Shown here: positions 16,205 through 25,248 of the stretch, one piece after another
Layout of the letters: each line of letters starts with the position of its first letter
Position numbering within the stretch: the first letter of the stretch is position 1
DNA from: Nitrospira sp.
GTDB taxonomy: Bacteria > Nitrospirota > Nitrospiria > Nitrospirales > Nitrospiraceae
DNA length: 43,372 bases
Reading direction: 5' to 3'
NCBI GenBank assembly: GCA_009594865.1
Contig: VOPT01000042.1
Span: 1 to 43,372 of the forward strand
Notes under the pieces: generated by a model
The model's database searches: none
What the model was told of the DNA's origin: nothing
What the model saw: only the letters and a program-made list of their open reading frames with translations
Position numbers and translations under genes: made by a program

Positions 16205-17488
16205 CTATCGCGTGTACGTTTTGATGCCCGGCGTCACTGCCGGTGTGGCCTGCCTGATCCATGGCTGACCATGACTTTCCCCCGGTGTCAGAATCTGTCC
16301 TCCAAGCAGCAGGTCGCCCAGGCGGTTGACTTGCGCCTGGACTAAGTCATCGGGCACTCGTTGACCGGTGCCCCAGTAAGAAAGCGGGATACCCGTACGA
16401 TGCGTGGCTTCAAAAATTCCGCCATACCCGGTGGTTTCATCCAGCTTGGTAAACAGCAGTCGTAACGAGGGCATGTCCACACACTGGCTGGTGCTGACGA
16501 CGATATCCGGCACGCGCGTACCGGCGGCCAGTACAAGATGCACCTCCATGGGGAGGGCGCCGTTGACCAAGCCTCTCCACCGCTGTGCCGCGACTGGTTC
16601 ATAGGGGTTGAATCCTGCGGTATCGATTAGAATCAATTCGGCTTCGCGCGCCCGTGCAATGGCGGCCCGAGCCTCCTCGCACGACGCGGCCACAGTCAGC
16701 TCAATCCCCAACACCTCGGCATACAGCCGCAGATGTTCCACGGCTGCAGGACGATAGGTGTCCATGGTAATCAGGGCGACACTCCGCTGTTCCACGATGC
16801 CGTAGTGGGTCGCCAGCTTCGCAATGCTGGAGGTTTTGCCGACGCCGCTCGGTCCGACAAACAGGGCGATCTTTTGTTCGCCGGCGGTGCTCAGCAGCGG
16901 GCCGGCCGTCGTGACGCGGTCCAGTAATACCGTTCGCAGGAGCTGCAAGGAGGAATTACGCTGGGAGGCCCCCTGCTCAACCAGCGTCTCTCGCAATTCC
17001 CGCAAGCAGCCTTCCGCGGTGGCATGCTCCACGCCTTGCGCTAGGAGATCTTCATAGACCCGTTGGAATGATTGAAAAGTGATGGTATGACTATTTGCGT
17101 TGCGGTCGGAGGACTTCACCGTGCGCGGGAGTTCTTGCGGGATACAGGACGCCTGGCGAGCCACCGCGCGGGGCTTGTCGTCTCGTTTCTCTATCGCGCC
17201 CTGGAGCGTTTTCTGAAACCGTGACTCCTCGGCCGGCACGGTTGGCGCTTGGGCGGCGGCAGGAGCGGGACGATCATCTTCCCCGAGTATCGGTGCGGAG
17301 TCCGGCACCGCGGCATCGCCCTCAATCGCCGCCATCACTTCGAGCGTGGATCCGCCCAGGAGGCCGAACCCGTTATCCCAGGATCGCACGCGCTTCGTCG
17401 ACAGAATGACGGCATCCGGCCCCAGCGTCTCCTTGATGGAGCGGATGGCCTCATGCATCGATGCGACGTGAAAGGTCCGTACCTTCAT
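16205..17488 (-). CDS. flhF: SRP-type GTPase FlhF
   Basis: FlhF, 427 aa, sets where (and whether) a flagellum is built. It has the B domain start MKVRTFHVASMHEAIRSIKETLGPDAVILSTK, a variable Pro/Ala-rich linker (60-130), an N domain and a GTPase domain. P loop GPSGVGKTS is at 212-220, DTYRPAAVEHL follows at 243-253, and DTAGF is at 289-293. It overlaps flhA by 4 bases and is followed by flhG, so the antagonists are made together. Their presence suggests a small, controlled number of flagella at a pole, though the sequence cannot give the actual pattern. Confidence 0.96.
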   Translation of the reverse strand: MKVRTFHVASMHEAIRSIKETLGPDAVILSTKRVRSWDNGFGLLGGSTLEVMAAIEGDAAVPDSAPILGEDDRPAPAAAQAPTVPAEESRFQKTLQGAIEKRDDKPRAVARQASCIPQELPRTVKSSDRNANSHTITFQSFQRVYEDLLAQGVEHATAEGCLRELRETLVEQGASQRNSSLQLLRTVLLDRVTTAGPLLSTAGEQKIALFVGPSGVGKTSSIAKLATHYGIVEQRSVALITMDTYRPAAVEHLRLYAEVLGIELTVAASCEEARAAIARAREAELILIDTAGFNPYEPVAAQRWRGLVNGALPMEVHLVLAAGTRVPDIVVSTSQCVDMPSLRLLFTKLDETTGYGGIFEATHRTGIPLSYWGTGQRVPDDLVQAQVNRLGDLLLGGQILTPGESHGQPWIRQATPAVTPGIKTYTR

Positions 17489-19593
17489 GCCAAGCTCCTC
17501 GTGTCACCGCCGTCGAGATCGAGACGCACTGTTTCCATGGCCTGCAATCGCGTCACGCTATCCACTTCGTTTAATCCCAGGATCGGCACCGAATGCAAAA
17601 TGCGGTCCGTCAGTTTCCGAAGATGCCGCCTGAGCGATGGCGAACAGAGAATCACCGGTTGATGCCCTCGCCCGACCATGCGTTCCGCGGCCTGCTTCAA
17701 TGCGCTGAGCAGTTTCTGTGCCACCAGCGGATCGGGTACCCACTGATTGCCTTGCCCGGCCGCATTGGCCTGATCGGCCAGGGTGCGGTCCAGGCGCGGG
17801 TCGAGTCCGATGATCGGCAACGAGCCATCCGGAGCGAGATATTGCTTCGTAATCGTCCGCCCCAGCGCCTGCCGCGCGACTTCCGTGAGAATATCCGCGT
17901 CTTTGGTGGTCGCCGCATGGTCGGCGATGGTTTCCAAGATCGTTCGCAGATCGCGAATGGGCACGCCTTCTCGCAACAGGTGCGACAACACGCGCACCAG
18001 CGTGCCGAGAGGAATCAGATTCGGAATCACTTCCTCGACCAGCTTGGGGTGATTCTTGCCTAGCTGATCCAATAACCCCTGCACTTCCTGCCGACCCAGC
18101 AATTCATGCGCATGCCGCTTGATCAACTCCGACAGATGGGTCGCGATGGCGGAGCCAGGGTCGACCACGGTATATCCGGCCATCTGCGCCTGCTCCCGCT
18201 GATGCTCCGGCACCCACATGGCCGGGAGTCCGAACGCTGGTTCCTTGGTCGGCAACCCATGAATGATGCCACGTTGAGCGGTCCCCGGATCGATGGCCAA
18301 CACGTGGGCCGGCATGACCTCTGACTTGGCAAGCTCGACGCCCTTGAGGAGCGCCGCATATTCATTGGGCCTGAGTTGTAAATTGTCGCGAATGTGGATC
18401 GGCGGCAGCACGAATCCCATTTGCTCCGCAAATTGGCGCCGCAGGCCTTTGATCCGGTCAAGCAAGGCGCCGCCCTGCCCTCCATCAACCAGACCGATGA
18501 GTCCATACCCCACCTGCACTTCCATGAGATCCAATGGGACGACCTGGGTAGCGGCTTCCTCAGCTTTGGCTTGAGGTGTTTCAGGTTCGGGAACTGCGAC
18601 GGCCGCTTTCTGATGCTCGTTGAGTTGAAAGGCCATCCAGCCGGTCAAACTGCCGAGCGCGAGAAATGCTAAATGGGGCAAGCCAGGTACCAAGCCCATG
18701 GCGAGCAGAATGCCGGATGCCGTCCCGATGGCCTTCGGCGAAATCAACACCTGGCGCGTGATTTCGAATCCAAGGTTGACCTCGGACGCCGCGCGGGTGA
18801 TGACGATACCGGCTGCGGTGGACACGATCAGGGCCGGCACCTGCGCGACCAGGCCTTCGCCGACCGTCAGCAAGGTGTAGGTCTGTGCAGCGGCGGCCAC
18901 CGTCATCCCCTGCTGCAGGACGCCGATGGTTAATCCCCCCAGGATGTTGACGAGCGTAATGACGACCGCCGCGATGGCATCGCCGCGGACGAACTTGCTC
19001 GAACCGTCCATCGCTCCGTAAAAGTCCGCTTCTTGCGCGATTTCTTTACGGCGCTGACGGGCCTCCTTGTCATTGATCAGGCCGGCGTTCAAATCCGCAT
19101 CGATGGCCATCTGTTTGCCGGGCATCGCGTCCAACGTGAACCGCGCCGCGACTTCCGCCACCCGGCCTGCACCTTTGGTGATGACGACAAAGTTGATGAT
19201 CACGAGAATCGTGAACACGACCAGACCGACGGTATAGTTTCCGCCGACGACGAAATTGCCGAATGCGCGGATGACTTCTCCTGCCGCAGCCGTGCCTTCG
19301 TTTCCGTGCAACAGAATCAAACGGGTGGAGGCGATGTTCAGCGCCAGTCGCAGCAAGGTCACCATCAGCAGGATCGAGGGGAAGACGGAAAACTCCAGCG
19401 GTCGTCGGACCTGCATGCCCACCAGGAGAATGATGATCGACAGGGTGATGTTAAAACTCAGCAATAAGTCGAGAAAGAAGCGCGGCAGTGGGACCAGCAT
19501 CACCATCAGAATGCCGACCACGCCCACGGACATGAGAATGTCCGGATGCTTCACGAGCGATGTGCTGGGTATCGAGGTATTGTCCTTCGCCAT
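17485..19593 (-). CDS. flhA: flagellar export gate protein FlhA
   Basis: FlhA, 702 aa, is the main inner-membrane ion-conducting gate of the flagellar type III export apparatus. It has about eight transmembrane segments in residues 20-320, the FHIPEP-type loop with GDAIAAVVITLVNILGG, and a large cytoplasmic domain (about 350-690) that docks chaperone-cargo complexes. I chose the ATG at 19593, with AGGGAG upstream, over a GTG two codons earlier. It is 20 bases after flhB and overlaps flhF by 4 bases. Confidence 0.97.
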   Translation of the reverse strand: MAKDNTSIPSTSLVKHPDILMSVGVVGILMVMLVPLPRFFLDLLLSFNITLSIIILLVGMQVRRPLEFSVFPSILLMVTLLRLALNIASTRLILLHGNEGTAAAGEVIRAFGNFVVGGNYTVGLVVFTILVIINFVVITKGAGRVAEVAARFTLDAMPGKQMAIDADLNAGLINDKEARQRRKEIAQEADFYGAMDGSSKFVRGDAIAAVVITLVNILGGLTIGVLQQGMTVAAAAQTYTLLTVGEGLVAQVPALIVSTAAGIVITRAASEVNLGFEITRQVLISPKAIGTASGILLAMGLVPGLPHLAFLALGSLTGWMAFQLNEHQKAAVAVPEPETPQAKAEEAATQVVPLDLMEVQVGYGLIGLVDGGQGGALLDRIKGLRRQFAEQMGFVLPPIHIRDNLQLRPNEYAALLKGVELAKSEVMPAHVLAIDPGTAQRGIIHGLPTKEPAFGLPAMWVPEHQREQAQMAGYTVVDPGSAIATHLSELIKRHAHELLGRQEVQGLLDQLGKNHPKLVEEVIPNLIPLGTLVRVLSHLLREGVPIRDLRTILETIADHAATTKDADILTEVARQALGRTITKQYLAPDGSLPIIGLDPRLDRTLADQANAAGQGNQWVPDPLVAQKLLSALKQAAERMVGRGHQPVILCSPSLRRHLRKLTDRILHSVPILGLNEVDSVTRLQAMETVRLDLDGGDTRSLA

Positions 19594-19613
19594 CTCCACT
19601 CCCTACCGGCTGA

Positions 19614-20696
19614 CTACGCCGGCGGCAATTTGCCACGCACGCGATACACAAAGGCCAAAATCTCAGCCACGGCGCGATAGAGGTCTTCCGGAACCTCCCG
19701 GCCCACGTCGACCAGCTTGTACAGCGTCCGGGCGACCAGTTTGTTTTCCACGATCATGACGCCATGCTGGCGACCGATCTCCCGGATCTTTTCGGCGATG
19801 AAACCGGCGCCCTTCGCCACCACGACCGGCGCGCCCATCGCCTTCGAGTCGTATTTCAACGCCACCGCCAGGTGAGTCGGGTTGGTGATGATGACATCGG
19901 CTTTCGGCACGGCAGCCATCATGCGCTTGCGCGACATCTCACGCTGGGTGCTGCGCACCTTCGCTTTGAGCCCGGGATCTCCTTCTGCGGCGCGACTCTC
20001 TTCCTTGATTTCGTCGCGGGACATGCGCAACCCGCGTTCCCATTCGAAACGCTGATACCCGTAGTCCATGGCGCCGATGACCAGTGCCGCGCCGGTCATC
20101 ATGAGTGCGGCCTTGAACGTCGCCCACCCCACCGTGGGCAACAGGGTTTCCATACCGAACTGCGTCAGCGACGAGAATTGGAGCATGTCGTCTTTAATGG
20201 TGATGTACCCGACGCTGCCAATCGCCAGGATCTTCAGCCACGATTTCACCAACTCGCTCAAGGCCCGGACAGAAAAGAGCCGGGAGAATCCGCCGACCGG
20301 ACTGATGCGGGACCAATCGACACTGAGGCCATCCTTTCTCCACAGGAAGCCGGTTTGCATCACGTTGGCTCCCACACCCACGACGGCGATCCCCGCCACC
20401 ACCGGCCCCAGCATGACAAAGACGTCGATGCCGATCTGGCGCAAAATGAGGTGCAAATGATCGAGACTGAGTGCCCGGAGAGTCGATTCTTCCATGGATT
20501 GGCTGAGCCAGCGCTGCAGGGAATGGCGGAGTCGTTCCATGATGCCGGGCGTCATCCAGTAGAGCGCGGCAAAACTCCCCAGCAAGGCGACGGCCATGGC
20601 GGCATCGCGGCTGAGGGCGATCTGACCCTTCGACCGCGCTTCTGCTTTGCGTTTCGGTGTCGCTTGTTCTGTGCGATTTTGGGCGCTGTCAGCCAT
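19614..20696 (-). CDS. flhB: export substrate-specificity switch protein FlhB
   Basis: FlhB, 360 aa, has four transmembrane segments and a cytoplasmic domain that cleaves itself. The autocleavage motif NPTH is at 272-275 (VIITNPTHLAVALKYD). Cleavage switches export from rod/hook to filament substrates under FliK control. The N-terminus (MADSAQNRTEQATPKRKAEARSKGQIALSRD) is typical. It overlaps fliR by 8 bases, a frequent arrangement that in some species has become a FliR-FlhB fusion. Confidence 0.97.
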   Translation of the reverse strand: MADSAQNRTEQATPKRKAEARSKGQIALSRDAAMAVALLGSFAALYWMTPGIMERLRHSLQRWLSQSMEESTLRALSLDHLHLILRQIGIDVFVMLGPVVAGIAVVGVGANVMQTGFLWRKDGLSVDWSRISPVGGFSRLFSVRALSELVKSWLKILAIGSVGYITIKDDMLQFSSLTQFGMETLLPTVGWATFKAALMMTGAALVIGAMDYGYQRFEWERGLRMSRDEIKEESRAAEGDPGLKAKVRSTQREMSRKRMMAAVPKADVIITNPTHLAVALKYDSKAMGAPVVVAKGAGFIAEKIREIGRQHGVMIVENKLVARTLYKLVDVGREVPEDLYRAVAEILAFVYRVRGKLPPA

Positions 20697-21477
20697 GACC
20701 CAAGCCCTTCAAGAGACTCAAGATCGTCTCCACCAGCTGTTCGAATTCCTTTTCGAAGAGCGACAGCGTAAAGGGCATGGCCAAACTCATCGCCAACAGG
20801 CCCGCCCCGATGGTGATCGGAAAGCTCAAGACAAACACGTTCATCTGCGGCACGGCGCGGCCAAGAATAGCGAGGACGGTATTAACGATCAGCAGAGTGG
20901 CAAACACCGGGGCCGCCATCTTGAGCGCGACGCCCAGCATGTTTTGCGCCAAATGAATGATGTCGGTGGCGATACCGTCGGACAGTGTGGCGCCGAAGGG
21001 CGGCACAAATTCGTAACTCATTCCGATGGCATGCACCACCAGGAGGTGTGCATTGAGCGAGAGGAACACCAGCGACCCCAGCGTGAGCTGGAATTGCGCG
21101 ATGATGGGAGTATTTTGATGGCTCATGGGATCGAACATCTGGATCGCGCTAAACCCCATCTGCGTGCCGACCAACTCACCGGCCACTTGAAAGCCTGAAA
21201 ACAAGAGCCGGACCGCGAGGCCGATGGTCAGGCCGATGAGAAATTCGCTTCCGACACCGGCGATCACCAGCACCGGATCAGCCGGAAAGGGCGGCAACTG
21301 GATGATCGGCGCCAGCACCAGGCCCAACATGGTGACTAACCCGGCTTTGACCGGCATCGGGATGGTCAACGTGTTGAGGATGGGAAACACGCTGATCATG
21401 CCGGCAATGCGCACCAACAGCATCGAAAACGACTGAAACTGCGGCAAGGCGAGGTGCAGGGTTTGCGAGGCGTTCAT
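20689..21477 (-). CDS. fliR: flagellar export gate protein FliR
   Basis: FliR, 262 aa, is part of the FliPQR core complex of the export gate. Six or so hydrophobic helices are visible, with the family block LIGLTIGLAVRLLFSGFQVAGELVGTQMGFS and the C-terminal ITIGAGLLAMSLAMPFTLSLFEKEFEQLVETIL. It overlaps flhB and follows fliQ by 15 bases. Confidence 0.96.
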   Translation of the reverse strand: MNASQTLHLALPQFQSFSMLLVRIAGMISVFPILNTLTIPMPVKAGLVTMLGLVLAPIIQLPPFPADPVLVIAGVGSEFLIGLTIGLAVRLLFSGFQVAGELVGTQMGFSAIQMFDPMSHQNTPIIAQFQLTLGSLVFLSLNAHLLVVHAIGMSYEFVPPFGATLSDGIATDIIHLAQNMLGVALKMAAPVFATLLIVNTVLAILGRAVPQMNVFVLSFPITIGAGLLAMSLAMPFTLSLFEKEFEQLVETILSLLKGLGHG

Positions 21478-21492
21478 GCTCAGGGCGACCTA

Positions 21493-21762
21493 TCAGTGAA
21501 TCAACGTCGGAATGCTGGTGATGATATGGGTCATAAACGCGATGAGCACGCCCATCATCCAGGGCAGAAACAGAATCGTGGCCGCAAAGACGGCCAACAC
21601 TTTCGGGACGAAGGTGAGCGTCGCCTCGTTGATTTGCGTCATGGCCTGAAAGGTACTGACCATCAGACCGACGATCAGGCTCAGCCCTAAGACCGGTGCC
21701 GAGACCAGCATGGCGGTTTCGATGGCCTGGCGTCCGATTTCCGTGACCGTTTCAATCGTCAT
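21493..21762 (-). CDS. fliQ: flagellar export gate protein FliQ
   Basis: FliQ, 89 aa, is a small two-helix membrane protein of the FliPQR gate. The sequence has the family pattern LSLIVGLMVSTFQAMTQINEATLTFVPKVLAVF between its hydrophobic hairpin segments. The length is the family norm. It lies 10 bases after fliP. Confidence 0.96.
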   Translation of the reverse strand: MTIETVTEIGRQAIETAMLVSAPVLGLSLIVGLMVSTFQAMTQINEATLTFVPKVLAVFAATILFLPWMMGVLIAFMTHIITSIPTLIH

Positions 21763-21772
21763 CGCGGCAATC

Positions 21773-22570
21773 CTATTGAAAGCTCTTCACCATCGAGCCG
21801 ACCACGAGATACCAGCCGTCTGCGAGCACAAAGAGGATCAGCTTGAACGGCAGCGAAATCATGACGGGCGGCAGCAGCATCATGCCCATGGACATCAAGA
21901 CGCTGGCCACGACCATGTCCACGATAAGAAACGGAATGTAGAGCAGAAATCCGATCTGAAACGAGATACGCAATTCGCTGAGGACGAACGCGGGAATGAT
22001 CACATGCGTCGGCACCTGGTCCACTTGTGCTGGTTTGGGTGAATGGGACAATTCCAGGAACAGCTCGAGATCCTTGTCCCGCATCTGCTTCAGCATGAAG
22101 CCACGAATTGGTTGAATGCCGCGATTCCAGGCATCTTCGTAGCCGATTTGTTCCGCCAGTAAAGGCTGCAAGGCATCTTTGTAGACCGCCTGCCCGACCG
22201 GGGCCATGACAAACATCGTGAGAAAGAGCGCCAAGCTGATCAGCACTTGATTGGGCGGTACCTGCTGCGTTCCGAGGGCCTGGCGAAGGAACGACAACAC
22301 GATCACCATGCGCGTGAACGAGGTCACCATGATGAACAACGCGGGCGCCAGCGACAGGACGGTCAGGAGCGCGAGAATCTGCAGAACCACGGCCGTCTGT
22401 TTGGGACCGCTTTGGCCGAGATCCAGCGTCAACGATGGCCCCTCTGCAGAGGCCGCTGAGACACAGAGCAGAGTCAGGATCAGGACAAGTCCGAACAATC
22501 CCATGGGCCGAACGCCAAAGGCCGGACACATCCTTGCCCGCTGTCGAGACGTGACGTTACCGTCCGGCAT
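21773..22570 (-). CDS. fliP: flagellar export gate protein FliP
   Basis: FliP, 265 aa. The ATG at 22570 has GAGGAG seven bases upstream and overlaps fliO by 14 bases; the open frame extends 23 codons further but without support. After an N-terminal signal-like segment ([20 protein letters not shown]) come TMFVMAPVG, a periplasmic loop and the FliP signature [44 protein letters not shown]-like block near 190-230. It forms the central channel with FliQ and FliR. Confidence 0.96.
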   Translation of the reverse strand: [265 protein letters not shown]

Positions 22571-22925
22571 GCACCATCTCCTCGCGATAGTCTGACCGGA
22601 CTGGATCGGCTGGCGGGATGGCCGGGCTCGATGAGGCATCCAACAGGAGCCGTTTCACCTGCTCAGGGTCGGTCACTTTCCCGAGTGGAACCAGATCGGT
22701 CGCCGTGGTGCCGAGAATCAAAATCTCGCCGGCGACCGCCACGACCATAACCTGCTTGCGGGCACCCAGGGAGCCGCTGCCCAACACCTGCACCAACGGC
22801 GCGCCGCCGACCGGAAGAAAGCGTTGGCCAACTCTGGATTTCACGACGGCCAGCAGGCCTAGAATCAACGCCAGCACGACCCCCAGCGCCGAGACCATGC
22901 GGACCACACTTTCCCAAATCTCCAT
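22557..22925 (-). CDS. fliO: flagellar export accessory protein FliO
   Basis: FliO, 122 aa, helps assemble the FliP ring. One transmembrane helix (about 8-27, VRMVSALGVVLALILGLLAV) is followed by a small cytoplasmic domain, VLGSGSLGARKQVMVVAVAGEILILGTTATDLVPLGKV, typical of FliO. Position between fliN and fliP supports the call, as the family is poorly conserved. Confidence 0.92.
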   Translation of the reverse strand: MEIWESVVRMVSALGVVLALILGLLAVVKSRVGQRFLPVGGAPLVQVLGSGSLGARKQVMVVAVAGEILILGTTATDLVPLGKVTDPEQVKRLLLDASSSPAIPPADPVRSDYREEMVHAGR

Positions 22926-22981
22926 GGAACAATCGACTTTCTTCGCGCCCGTACCGGCTGGGTCGCCGGATCACGTTGCGC

Positions 22982-23350
22982 TTATCCGAGTTGTTGGATG
23001 CGCTGATTGGGACTCACGACATCGGTGAGGCGAATGCCGAACTTTTCGTTGACCACCACGACCTCGCCGCGCGCCACCAACTTGTTGTTGACCAACACTT
23101 CCATCGGCTCCCCGGCCAGTTTATTCAGCTCGATGACGGATCCCTGTCCGAGCTGCAACAACTCGCGGATCAGCATGCGCGTCGCGCCGATCTGCACCGT
23201 CACCTGCAGCGGAATGTCGAGCACGAAGTCGATATTCTTGTTAGCCGGCACCGCCCCCTGGTTATCAACCGGGGGAAACGAGGTCGTCTGCGGGCTCATG
23301 TCCGCGCCATTCGAGGCATCCGCCTGCGGGGTTGTATCGCCGTTGCCCAT
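22982..23350 (-). CDS. fliN: flagellar motor switch protein FliN
   Basis: FliN, 122 aa, forms the lower C ring with FliM. The C-terminal SpoA domain reads VLDIPLQVTVQIGATRMLIRELLQLGQGSVIELNKLAGEPMEVLVNNKLVARGEVVVVNEKFGIRLTDV, a textbook FliN. The ATG at 23350 is chosen because GGAG lies 8 bases upstream; a GTG two codons earlier is too close to it. No extra CheC/CheX domain (FliY type) is present. Confidence 0.97.
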   Translation of the reverse strand: MGNGDTTPQADASNGADMSPQTTSFPPVDNQGAVPANKNIDFVLDIPLQVTVQIGATRMLIRELLQLGQGSVIELNKLAGEPMEVLVNNKLVARGEVVVVNEKFGIRLTDVVSPNQRIQQLG

Positions 23351-23379
23351 GCGCACCTCTCCTTTACTTGCGTCGCGAC

Positions 23380-24351
23380 CTAACTCAGGACCCTGGTCAC
23401 GCGGCAGGCATGATTGCCCTTATAGACCCCGGGCTGCCCGTGGAATTTCGGATCGCCCTCGACCAGACACAGCATCGGATCGCCGGGATGTTGGTCCAGC
23501 ATCAACACATCCCCGGGATTAAAGTTCATCAGGTCCTGCACGTTGATCTTGGCCGTCCCCAGTTGAACCGCCACGGCAACATCGCACTCCTGCAGCGAAT
23601 CTTTAAACCGGCTGCCCCAACTGCTGTCCTGCTCGACGTTATCGGCAAAAAGCCCCGAGTACAGCTTCTCCTTGATCGGCTCCAACATGGAATAGGGATA
23701 CGCAATAAACATCTCGCGAGTAATGTCGCCGAGATGGACCTGCAGTGTGATCACGACGACAATTTCCGATGTCGTGACCACCATGGCAAATTGCGGATTG
23801 CTCTCCGAGCGCAGGTAGTTGAGCTTGACCGGCATTACGGCCTGCCAGGCCTTTTCCAGATCAACCAGCGCCTGCTGAACCAGCTTCTTGATCAGCCGCA
23901 GTTGAATCGGCGTGAACTCTCGCCCTTCCGGCTTCACGTGCGTCTGCACTTTGCCGCCGAAGAAAAAATCCACGATCAGGTACACCAACATCGCGTCCAT
24001 AATGAAGAGCCCGTTGCCACGCAAGGGTTCCATGGCAAACAGGTTGAACGAGGACGGCACCGGCACCTGTTGGATGAAATCCCCGAATTTGATGATTTGC
24101 GTGCCGAGGACGCTGAACTCGATTTTCTCGCGCAGGAGGCTCGTCCAGGATACGGATTGCTGGCGCGTGAAGCGGTCATTGATCATTTCCATCGTGGGCA
24201 TGCGCCCGCGAATGATCCGCTCCTGGCTCGTGAGACTGTAGGCCTTGATTCCCCCGGGTTCTTCCTCTTCCTTCGGCGCCGTTTCGACCTCGCCGGACAT
24301 GACCCCGCCCATCAAGGCATCGATTTCTTCCTGGGAGAGTATTTTGTCCAT
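23380..24351 (-). CDS. fliM: flagellar motor switch protein FliM
   Basis: FliM, 323 aa. The N-terminus MDKILSQEEIDALMGG carries the CheY-P binding helix (LSQEEIDALM, 5-14). The middle domain binds FliG and the C-terminal SpoA domain binds FliN. The intact CheY-binding segment implies switching by chemotaxis, although no che genes are in the window. It is 24 bases after fliL. Confidence 0.97.
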   Translation of the reverse strand: MDKILSQEEIDALMGGVMSGEVETAPKEEEEPGGIKAYSLTSQERIIRGRMPTMEMINDRFTRQQSVSWTSLLREKIEFSVLGTQIIKFGDFIQQVPVPSSFNLFAMEPLRGNGLFIMDAMLVYLIVDFFFGGKVQTHVKPEGREFTPIQLRLIKKLVQQALVDLEKAWQAVMPVKLNYLRSESNPQFAMVVTTSEIVVVITLQVHLGDITREMFIAYPYSMLEPIKEKLYSGLFADNVEQDSSWGSRFKDSLQECDVAVAVQLGTAKINVQDLMNFNPGDVLMLDQHPGDPMLCLVEGDPKFHGQPGVYKGNHACRVTRVLS

Positions 24352-24375
24352 GATGTCCTTGGCGCGGGATCCTGG

Positions 24376-24915
24376 TTACTGAATCACAAATTCCGTGAAG
24401 TACGTGGATTTGACCGACTTCTTGGGCAACAGGCCGTTGATCCGTTCGGTGATGTCGTCGCGCAGTTTGTGTTTTCCCTGAGGGGAACGCGCGGTGGCCG
24501 AGTCCAAACTGGTCAGGAGGACAAGAATCGCATCCCGAATTTGCGGTGTGCGCGCCTTGATTTGCTCAACCGTCCCGGCATTATCCGCTTCAACTTTCAG
24601 CGTCACTTTGAGGTAACGAATTTCCGGGGAATCCGCGAGGTTGACGATGAAGGGGTCCAAATCGGCGATGGCACCGGCGTCGGCGACGACCCCATGCTCA
24701 CCTGCGGCTTTCTCTTCGGCGGCGCCATGCGCGGAAGCCTTGTCTCCCCCGCCCTCCCCCTGCGCTTTTTCGGCGGATGATCCGCCCATCATTTTCATCA
24801 TCGCAAAGGCGCCGCCCAACGCGAGGACCAATACCCCCGCGACGATAATGATGACCATCTTCATGGGAATACCACCCGATGGTGCTGGGGCCTTGTCTTC
24901 AGCTGCATCTGACAT
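24376..24915 (-). CDS. fliL: stator-associated basal body protein FliL
   Basis: FliL, 179 aa, a single-pass inner-membrane protein that supports the stator. From the ATG at 24915 (GGAGG six bases upstream) it has a 17-residue cytoplasmic tail, a transmembrane helix (19-40), an Ala/Gly/Glu linker and a periplasmic domain (DLDPFIVNLADSPEIRYLKVTLKVEAD...). It ends LLPKKSVKSTYFTEFVIQ, as expected for the family. First gene of the long fliL-to-fliA operon. Confidence 0.95.
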   Translation of the reverse strand: MSDAAEDKAPAPSGGIPMKMVIIIVAGVLVLALGGAFAMMKMMGGSSAEKAQGEGGGDKASAHGAAEEKAAGEHGVVADAGAIADLDPFIVNLADSPEIRYLKVTLKVEADNAGTVEQIKARTPQIRDAILVLLTSLDSATARSPQGKHKLRDDITERINGLLPKKSVKSTYFTEFVIQ

Positions 24916-24957
24916 ACAACCCTCCTGCGGACAGTGTTTGCCGGTGTCGGTCAGTTG

Positions 24958-24973
24958 TGCAATGCATATGCCA
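24958..24973 (-). promoter_or_regulatory. sigma-54 promoter of the fliL-fliA operon
   Basis: Minus strand TGGCATATGCATTGCA, matching TGGCACG-N4-TTGCW except at two of the three last bases of the -24 box. GG and GC are correctly spaced. The -12 box is 43 bases before the fliL ATG. Confidence 0.78.
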
Positions 24974-25206
24974 CGTGCGGGGTCAAGCCACCCTGTCCCG
25001 CGTGGCGCCACAGCGCCGAGATCGCGTGATAAGACAACGATTTGGAGTCGCTGCGTCTCACCTGCGATGCGTCATCGCCTGGGTGATGTACGTGTTGTCA
25101 CGGTAGTGACGCGAGATCAGTTGTCGCCGACAGAATGTTGACGAGAACAGGTGGAAGAGAAGCCGTGAGGAGTGGCCGTTGAAGTGGGTAGAAATTGCCG
25201 GGTCGA
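24974..25206. other. gene-free region between fliL promoter and flgE terminator
   Basis: This is part of the 333-base fliL-flgE gap. No frame with coding character is visible. It holds one perfect palindrome, GTGGCGCCAC (25002-25011), about 30 bases upstream of the sigma-54 -24 box. A similar core, GTGGCACCAC, lies upstream of the flgF promoter. Confidence 0.5.
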
Positions 25207-25239
25207 GCCCCGGCGACGGTGGTGACACCGCGCCGGGGC
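25207..25239 (-). terminator. strong hairpin after flgE
   Basis: A 9-bp stem (25207-25215 with 25231-25239), a one-base bulge, then a further 5-bp stem (25217-25221 with 25226-25230) closed by a four-base loop. It begins 9 bases after the flgE stop. No run of T follows on the minus strand, so it may act as a 3'-end barrier or a Rho-assisted terminator rather than a classical intrinsic one. Confidence 0.6.
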
Positions 25240-25248
25240 GCTCACCGG

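Noticed and set aside
23332..24780. Long plus-strand open frame (482 codons) antisense to fliM and fliL
   Set aside because: It mirrors well-conserved genes in a GC-rich genome, has His/Arg/Leu-rich shadow composition and no ribosome binding site or family resemblance.
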